Source: Marinilactibacillus sp. Marseille-P9653
GTDB taxonomy: Bacteria; Bacillota; Bacilli; Lactobacillales; Carnobacteriaceae_A
NCBI RefSeq assembly: GCF_916618885.1
Contig: NZ_CAKAKH010000001.1
Coordinates: 310,001 to 374,000 of the forward strand
Direction: 5' to 3'
Length of the DNA stretch: 64,000 bases
Shown: positions 55,854 through 64,000 of the stretch, in pieces
Numbering within the stretch: the stretch's first letter is position 1
Layout: every line of letters begins with the position of its first letter
Program-made: the position numbers and the translations under genes
The notes under the pieces: generated by a model
The model's input: the letters and a program-made list of their open reading frames with translations, nothing else
What the model was told of the DNA's origin: nothing
Databases searched by the model: none

Positions 55854-56903
55854 ATGAATAAGAAAATTCAATTATTAGGATTATCATTGATGAGTACAGC
55901 GGTTTTGGCTGCTTGTGGTAATAATGCAACAGGTGAAAACAAGCAAGAACTAGTGATTTCGACGTTCGGATTGAGTGAAGACGTCATGGAAGAAGATATT
56001 TTCGCACCATTTGAAGAAGAGCATAACGTCGACATCGTGACGGAAACAGGAACAAGTTCAGAGCGCTATACAAAATTTGCGAGCAATGGCAACACTACGG
56101 TTGATATCCTAGATATTTCTCAATCCAATGCTGCAAAAGGATTTGAAGAAGGTCTATTTGAAGAGTTGGATGCGACAAAAGTACCCAATATCGATAATTT
56201 GATCACTAGCGCAAAAGAACTTTCAGAAAATGGTTCGGGTCCGGCTTATACAGTGAACAGTATCGGAATCATTTATAACGAAGAAGCTGCAGGAATGAAG
56301 ATTGAAGAATGGTCAGACTTATGGGATCCATTTTTAGAAGGTAAAATATCTGTTCCAGATGTGGCAACAACTTTTGGCCCAGCTATGCTTCATGTAGCGA
56401 GTGACTTTAAAGGTGTGGATATACAAGAAGATGATGGTGAAGCGGCACTTGAAGGAATAGAAGAATTATCTCCTAATATCGTTAAAACGTATAGTAAATC
56501 ATCTGACTTAGTGAACATGTTCCAATCTGGTGAAGTTGTGGCTGCTGTAATTGGTGATTTCGCTGTACCGATCATTTCAGGAGCAAATTCAGATGTTCAG
56601 TATGTCGTTCCAGAATCAGGAACTTATGGGAACTTCAATACCGTCAATGTAAATGTAAATTCTGAAAACAAAGATTTAGCGTATGAATTTATCAACTGGA
56701 GAATCAGTGAAGAATTGCAACAAGTGACAGCGGAATCTCTGAATGAAGCACCAACGAATGCAAACGTTGAGCTAAGCGAAGAAGTAGCTGCCGACAAAAC
56801 ATACGGAGACATTGCAGAACGTACTCAGCCGATTGATTATACGTTTGTAAATGCTCACCTAGAAGACTGGATCAATCAATGGAATAGAACCATCAATCAA
56901 TAA
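55854..56903 (+). CDS. Pot-type substrate-binding lipoprotein (PotD family)
   Basis: 349 residues, lipobox VLAACG (Cys21). SBP of the PotD/spermidine-iron group: YNEEAAGMKIEEWSDLWDPFLEGKISVPD, FQSGEVVAAVIGDFAVPIISG, VPESGTYGNFNTVNV and DLAYEFINWRIS are recognisable. AAAAGGGG stands 7 nt upstream of the ATG. The genes that follow encode nucleobase and nucleoside deaminases, so I infer a purine-type ligand; polyamine or another small cation cannot be excluded. A hairpin follows the gene. Confidence 0.87.
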   Translation: MNKKIQLLGLSLMSTAVLAACGNNATGENKQELVISTFGLSEDVMEEDIFAPFEEEHNVDIVTETGTSSERYTKFASNGNTTVDILDISQSNAAKGFEEGLFEELDATKVPNIDNLITSAKELSENGSGPAYTVNSIGIIYNEEAAGMKIEEWSDLWDPFLEGKISVPDVATTFGPAMLHVASDFKGVDIQEDDGEAALEGIEELSPNIVKTYSKSSDLVNMFQSGEVVAAVIGDFAVPIISGANSDVQYVVPESGTYGNFNTVNVNVNSENKDLAYEFINWRISEELQQVTAESLNEAPTNANVELSEEVAADKTYGDIAERTQPIDYTFVNAHLEDWINQWNRTINQ

Positions 56904-56913
56904 ATTTGACTTC

Positions 56914-56947
56914 AAAAAAGGCTGGGACATTTGTTCCATCCTTTTTT
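56914..56947 (+). terminator. Hairpin between the receptor gene and the deaminase genes
   Basis: AAAAAAGG pairs with CCTTTTTT around an imperfect GGGACA/TTCC inner stem, and the T run is part of the right arm. It acts as a partial terminator, so receptor message may exceed deaminase message. Confidence 0.65.
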
Positions 56948-56994
56948 GTTTTACGGATAGTCGTTAGAATACGTATATAGGAGTGACCGATGAA

Positions 56995-58701
56995 ATGGAA
57001 ATCGATCTGATCGTTAAACATGCACAAGTTTATAATACTTTTTTGAAAACATTTGAACAGAAAACTGTCGCTATTTTAGAGGGAAAGTTCTTCTATATCG
57101 GTCAAAAGGATTTAGAAGGTCTAACAGCCAAGCAAGTTATAGACGCTAAGGGGAAATACATGATTCCAGGGCTGATAGACATTCATATGCATATTGAAAG
57201 TTCTATGATGCCACCTTCTATCTTTTCGAAAGCGGGCTTGGCACATGGCGTTACAACAATTGTAGCGGATGCGCATGAGATCGCAAACGTCTTTGGTATG
57301 GAAGGCATCCAATCCTTTATGGATGAAAAAACGGAGATGGATATCTTTTATGCCGTTCCCTCATCAGTACCGTCCACAACGAATGTAATGGAAACAACGG
57401 GTGGAACAATCGGTTTGAATGAAGTTCGGGAGCTACTAGCTTCTCCACAAATCATTGCATTAGGAGAAGCAATGAATTTTAAAGGCATAGTCAGTGAACC
57501 AGATTCCCTCATTCGCCAAATTTTAAAAGAAACGCAGCAAGTGGATCCTTTCATACCGATTGAAGGACACGTCCCACGGGTGACAGGGATAGATTTAGCT
57601 AAATTTCAATTTGCGGGTATTACAGCGGATCATACTCAGCAAACGCCAGAATCGATTTATGAAAAGATCAGTAGCGGCATGTTCATTGAGTTGCAGAAAA
57701 AATCGATTAATAAAGAAAACATAGATATGATCAAACAATATGAATTTTATGAATATATTGCGTTGGTAACAGACGATATTATCGTGGATGATTTATTAAA
57801 AGGACATTTAAATGCAAATGTTCAACTAGCAATAGACTGCGGAATGTCAGTTGAACAAGCGATTTATATCAGTACGTATACACCGGCTAGACGAATGAGG
57901 TTTCAAGACAGAGGCGCTATCGCAGCTGGGTTAAAGGCTGATTTTATCTTACTGGATGACTTAAACAAACTCATCATTTCAGAAGTATACAAAGACGGGC
58001 AGCTGAAGTATCAAAAAGAGGATACTTTTGATTATCCAGAAACGAAACCAGTTTTTCCAGCTCATTTCTATCAATCCATTGATTGTAAAAAGCTAGGGGC
58101 TAAAGATTTAATCATTAAAGTTGAGGGCGAAAAAGCACTTTGTAATGTGATTCGCATTCAAGAAAAAGGCACTTTTACAGAACACGTTCAGCGAATGGTG
58201 CCGATTCGAGATGGAGTATTGGATTGGGAATCGAGTGGATTAGCGTTGATTCTAGTTATGGAACGTTACGGTAAAAACGGAGCGATTGCTTTTGGCTTAG
58301 TAGAAAATGCCTTAACTGAAAAAGGTGCTATCGCAACAACGTGGGCCCATGATCATCATAACTTAATGGTGATGGGCACGTCCGCAATGGATATCTTAAA
58401 GGCTCAACACAAAGTACTGGAGATGCAGGGAGGGTACGTCGTCACTAGAGAAGGAAAGTTGACTGGATGTTGTCCGCTTCCTATTGGAGGGATCATTACA
58501 GATGCCCCGATTGAAAAGACAGGTAAACAACTCAAGGAAGTGCGCCAAGCGATGAAAGATTTAGGATATATCAATACAAATGAAATTATGTCTTTTTCCA
58601 CGTTGTCTTTACCGGTTTCACCAGTTTTAAAAATAACGGACCAGGGCATGTTTGATGTTCGTACGCAGGTCCAAATTCCATTGATTGAGGAGATTAAATG
58701 A
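56995..58701 (+). CDS. ade: Adenine deaminase
   Basis: 568 residues. A dinuclear-metal amidohydrolase that converts adenine to hypoxanthine plus ammonia. HMHIESSM is the HxH motif, followed by VADAHEIANVFG, the Glu of GEAMNFKG, EGHVP, ITADHTQQ, VTDDIIVDD, and the C-terminal LPIGGIITDAPIE region with LTGCCPLPIG. Length and motif order match Ade/YerA proteins. AGGAGTG stands 11 nt from ATG 56995. The stop overlaps the next start by 4 bp. A YerA-type paralogue of unknown substrate is the main alternative. Confidence 0.88.
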   Translation: MEIDLIVKHAQVYNTFLKTFEQKTVAILEGKFFYIGQKDLEGLTAKQVIDAKGKYMIPGLIDIHMHIESSMMPPSIFSKAGLAHGVTTIVADAHEIANVFGMEGIQSFMDEKTEMDIFYAVPSSVPSTTNVMETTGGTIGLNEVRELLASPQIIALGEAMNFKGIVSEPDSLIRQILKETQQVDPFIPIEGHVPRVTGIDLAKFQFAGITADHTQQTPESIYEKISSGMFIELQKKSINKENIDMIKQYEFYEYIALVTDDIIVDDLLKGHLNANVQLAIDCGMSVEQAIYISTYTPARRMRFQDRGAIAAGLKADFILLDDLNKLIISEVYKDGQLKYQKEDTFDYPETKPVFPAHFYQSIDCKKLGAKDLIIKVEGEKALCNVIRIQEKGTFTEHVQRMVPIRDGVLDWESSGLALILVMERYGKNGAIAFGLVENALTEKGAIATTWAHDHHNLMVMGTSAMDILKAQHKVLEMQGGYVVTREGKLTGCCPLPIGGIITDAPIEKTGKQLKEVRQAMKDLGYINTNEIMSFSTLSLPVSPVLKITDQGMFDVRTQVQIPLIEEIK

Positions 58702-60014
58702 AAACACTCATTAAAAATGTGCATGTGTTAACGATGGATATAGAAAAAAGAGAGTACCCCAAAGGCTATATTTTAATAGAAGATAGTAACATTTCTTCTG
58801 TTGGGAGTATGGAGCATCTTCCCGAAGAAATGGAGGGTACAGAAGTCATTGATGGTCATCAGGCCATCGCTATGCCAGGAATGATCAATACCCATACACA
58901 TGTCGGGATGATTCCTTTTCGGTCATTAGGAGATGATTATCCAGACCGTCTACGCCGTTTCCTTTTCCCTTTAGAAAAGGATTGTATGACCGCAGAATTA
59001 GCCTATCATAGTGGGAAGTATGCAATTGCAGAAATGCAATTGGCCGGGGTTACAACTTTTATGGATATGTACTACTTCGAAGACGCGATAGCGCAAGCAA
59101 CCGAGGAGATGGGCTCGCGGGCTATTTTAGGAGAGACTGTGATTGATTTTCCGACCTGTGATACAACGACTGCACATGGAGGGCTTGATTACGCACGCTC
59201 GTTCATTCCAAAATGGTTAAACCATGAATTGATCACACCAGCCATTGCACCACATGCACCAAATACGAATAGTCCAGAAGCCTTGCAAGAAGCGGTTAAA
59301 CTGTCTGAAATGTATCAAGTACCGATTACGATGCATGTTTCAGAAATGGACTATGAGCAGGAGTACTTCCAGAATACTTTTGGTCAGACCCCTGTTGAGT
59401 TTCTTTCTAGTATTGGTGCATTAACTAACCGATTCGTAGCGGCTCATTGTATTCATTTGAGTGATAAAGACATTGAGTTACTGAAGGATCATAAAGTAAG
59501 TGTTGCGCATTGCATCGGGGCAAATACGAAATCAGCAAAAGGTGTAGCGAGAGTAAAAGATTTACTGGAACAAGGGATACCCGTTGGTTTAGGGACAGAT
59601 GGTCCAAGCAGTGGAAATACCCTTGACTTGTTTACTCAAATGAAGCTGTTTGCGAATTTTCATAAAACGAATCTGAAAGATAGGAGTGCCTTTCCAGCAT
59701 CTGAGATCGTAGAACTCGCTACGATGGGGGGGGCGAAAGTATTAGGGTTACAAAACAAGGTTGGGTCACTGGAAACTGGTAAAAAAGCAGATATCGTATT
59801 AGTGGAAACACAATCCGTTAATATGTTTCCGATATTCGATCCCTATGCGGCATTAGTTTACTCAGCGAATGCAAGCAATGTTCAGGACGTCTTTATCCAT
59901 GGAAAAAGAAAAATCAAAGATAAACAATTGAACGAAAACAATCTGAATACATTACGTCAAAATCTTTTTGAACATATGGAGGATTTTACTGCTAGCGCTA
60001 AAGATCGTCTTTAA
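58698..60014 (+). CDS. MtaD-like amidohydrolase (methylthioadenosine/SAH or related deaminase)
   Basis: 438 residues, metal-dependent amidohydrolase of the TrzN/MtaD group. NTHTHVGM (HxH), HVSEMDYEQEY, AAHCIHLSD and LGTDGPSSGN are the metal and catalytic motifs; the typical C-terminal GSLETGKKADIVLVE is present. Members deaminate 5-methylthioadenosine, S-adenosylhomocysteine, guanine-like rings or triazines. It overlaps adenine deaminase by 4 bp (ATGA), so the pair handles related imported or salvaged compounds. The exact substrate is unknown. Confidence 0.88.
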   Translation: MKTLIKNVHVLTMDIEKREYPKGYILIEDSNISSVGSMEHLPEEMEGTEVIDGHQAIAMPGMINTHTHVGMIPFRSLGDDYPDRLRRFLFPLEKDCMTAELAYHSGKYAIAEMQLAGVTTFMDMYYFEDAIAQATEEMGSRAILGETVIDFPTCDTTTAHGGLDYARSFIPKWLNHELITPAIAPHAPNTNSPEALQEAVKLSEMYQVPITMHVSEMDYEQEYFQNTFGQTPVEFLSSIGALTNRFVAAHCIHLSDKDIELLKDHKVSVAHCIGANTKSAKGVARVKDLLEQGIPVGLGTDGPSSGNTLDLFTQMKLFANFHKTNLKDRSAFPASEIVELATMGGAKVLGLQNKVGSLETGKKADIVLVETQSVNMFPIFDPYAALVYSANASNVQDVFIHGKRKIKDKQLNENNLNTLRQNLFEHMEDFTASAKDRL

Positions 60015-60023
60015 AAGATAGAA

Positions 60024-60070
60024 AGACCCTGTAGCTCACTAAGCTTCGTTGCTTAGTAAGTACAGGGTCT
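60024..60070. terminator. Bidirectional hairpin terminator
   Basis: AGACCCTGTA pairs with TACAGGGTCT (60024-60033 with 60061-60070), and the inner CTTAGTAAG/CTCACTAAG-type arms also pair. It separates the deaminase operon from the convergent glvA-type gene. Confidence 0.8.
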
Positions 60071-60090
60071 ATTTGTTTGCTGCAGATAAA

Positions 60091-63062
<2,972 letters not shown>

Positions 63063-63140
63063 TGTTTTCCTCCAATACGATTTTGTTCATTCTTTTTCAG
63101 TTCAGTACGAAAATGAATAAGAATGACCTTTGTTACGAGT

Positions 63141-63180
63141 AGTATAACGTGTAAGCGGTTATAGTGTTAGCGTTTTACAC
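63141..63180 (-). promoter_or_regulatory. PTS operon promoter with cre site
   Basis: The minus-strand -10 TATACT lies at 63146-63141. TGTAAGCGGTTATA at 63150-63163 matches the cre consensus TGWAAGCGNTWWCA except one base, placing CcpA in the promoter spacer. A further GTGTTA...TTTTACAC pseudo-palindrome at 63164-63180 could bind the RpiR regulator. Confidence 0.6.
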
Positions 63181-63186
63181 ACAAAA

Positions 63187-63218
63187 GAAACGTGTTTCCT
63201 GATTGGGAAACACGTTTC
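63187..63218 (-). terminator. Terminator of the RpiR regulator gene
   Basis: GAAACGTGTTTCC pairs perfectly with GGAAACACGTTTC (13 bp, 6-nt loop). Read leftwards it follows the regulator's stop codon and is trailed by TTTTGT. Confidence 0.75.
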
Positions 63219-63227
63219 ATAAAATGA

Positions 63228-63983
63228 TCAAGTATTTGATTGATTCAGATACTGTTCTACAATGGATTCAAAGGACAAGAGCACACCGGGGAAAAACAAG
63301 TTCGGTAACATATTGCGGTCATCTAATTTATGGAAATCGTAAACTTGTATATTCAAATCTGACAATAGACCAATTCGGTTCTCGATTTCTCGAGTAAAAG
63401 AAACTGTGTAAATATTGGCTTCTTTTGCAGTTTGTAGCTTCTGGTAAACTTGTTTTGTTTCACCAGATTTAGACACAACGATCATGGCTCCAATATCCTC
63501 TAAATTGTTCTCAAAGACCCCAATGGAGTCAGAACCGCTAGCTAATATGGCTTTTCTACCGAGTACGAGTAATTTTTTGTAAATATATTCCGCTGTGATC
63601 TGTGAAAATCCAGTGGCATAGATAAAAATGTATTGATTCTTCAAGAGTAGTACGTTATCGATAAATTGTTGCGTCGTCTCGGTTGAGCAGTTTCGGATAA
63701 TCGATTTCAAATCGGTGCTTAAAATCGTTTCTTCTGAATCAACAGAACTATACTCTACTTTTTTTATAATTGGTAACAAAGAATAATACATATCTGTAAA
63801 ACCTGTATACCCTAATTTTTTAGATAAACGAATAACGGAGGCAGGTGAGGTGAAAGTAGCTTTTGCCAAAGCTCGGACACCCATGTCTTGGACAGTATCG
63901 ATATGTTCAATAAAGTACTTGAAAATTTCTTCTTCAAGAGAAGTTAAATGCTTTTCAGACGTTAATTTATTTAAATCCATCAT
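63228..63983 (-). CDS. glvR: RpiR-family regulator of the alpha-glucoside PTS operon
   Basis: 251 residues. The N-terminal RpiR helix-turn-helix (MGVRALAKATFTSPASVIRLSKKLGYTGFTD) is followed by a SIS sugar-phosphate-binding domain (about 105-240) with IYATGFSQITAEYIYKKL and MIVVSKSGETKQVYQ. Members act as sugar-phosphate-responsive activators or repressors. It lies directly upstream of the PTS and phosphoglucosidase genes, in the arrangement of B. subtilis glvARC. GAGGAG stands 7 nt before the ATG. Confidence 0.9.
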   Translation of the reverse strand: MMDLNKLTSEKHLTSLEEEIFKYFIEHIDTVQDMGVRALAKATFTSPASVIRLSKKLGYTGFTDMYYSLLPIIKKVEYSSVDSEETILSTDLKSIIRNCSTETTQQFIDNVLLLKNQYIFIYATGFSQITAEYIYKKLLVLGRKAILASGSDSIGVFENNLEDIGAMIVVSKSGETKQVYQKLQTAKEANIYTVSFTREIENRIGLLSDLNIQVYDFHKLDDRNMLPNLFFPGVLLSFESIVEQYLNQSNT

Positions 63984-64000
63984 GGGTAGACTCCTCTACT

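Overview
The window is AT-rich and densely coded. It has firmicute-type Shine-Dalgarno sites, frequent TTG/GTG starts, strong sigma-A promoters, CcpA-like cre sites, a T-box leader, class I fructose-bisphosphate aldolase, an Aerococcus-type L-lactate oxidase and LPxTG sortase anchoring. Together these point to a low-GC lactic acid bacterium (Lactobacillales). The strongly acidic extracellular proteins would suit a marine or alkaliphilic Carnobacteriaceae such as Marinilactibacillus or Alkalibacterium, but the genus is a guess. No rRNA, tRNA, IS element, prophage or CRISPR array was seen.

Layout. 1-8.6 kb: a glycerophosphodiesterase with a decayed paralogue beside it, a glutamine-type ABC importer, a metallophosphoesterase, a DeoR regulator beside a broken HAD gene, a DUF6440 protein, a methyltransferase and lactate oxidase. 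8.6-22.8 kb: small membrane proteins, truA, a membrane acyltransferase that seems to start at ATC, a CcpA-controlled small protein, sbcDC, fda, an M20 amidohydrolase, two GNATs and an egtUV-like (ergothioneine/betaine-type) importer. 23-29 kb: an uncharacterised operon of two ABC-2 permeases, an ATPase, a lipoprotein and two tandem paralogous membrane proteins. 29-33 kb: a cell-surface subtilase and an orphan JetD-like (DUF3323/DUF2399) protein.

33-42.4 kb: a complete galactan system (LacI regulator, ganSPQ importer, GH42 ganA, and a sortase-anchored GH53 galactanase). Its promoter is buried in a long palindrome. 42.4-52.2 kb: a sulfur/peptide acquisition region. A fused DppDF ATPase diverges from a T-box leader whose best specifier reading is TGC (Cys). 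The leader precedes two N-terminally extended peptide permeases and a substrate-binding protein that looks circularly permuted, followed by tcyABC for cystine. A cysteine-sensing leader upstream of peptide and cystine import makes a coherent regulon.

52.2-60 kb: a Pot-type ABC importer with adenine deaminase and an MTA/SAH-deaminase-like amidohydrolase. It sits behind a near-consensus promoter with a PurBox-like site about 77 bp upstream of the predicted start, so it is probably a purine-scavenging unit. 60-64 kb: an alpha-glucoside PTS operon (RpiR regulator, EIICB, GH4 6-phospho-alpha-glucosidase) with a cre site in its promoter.

The most unusual items are the permuted binding protein with its extended permeases under a Cys T-box, the ABC/lipoprotein/tandem-paralogue operon, the orphan JetD-like protein, the purine-linked Pot-type transporter, and the ATC start codon.
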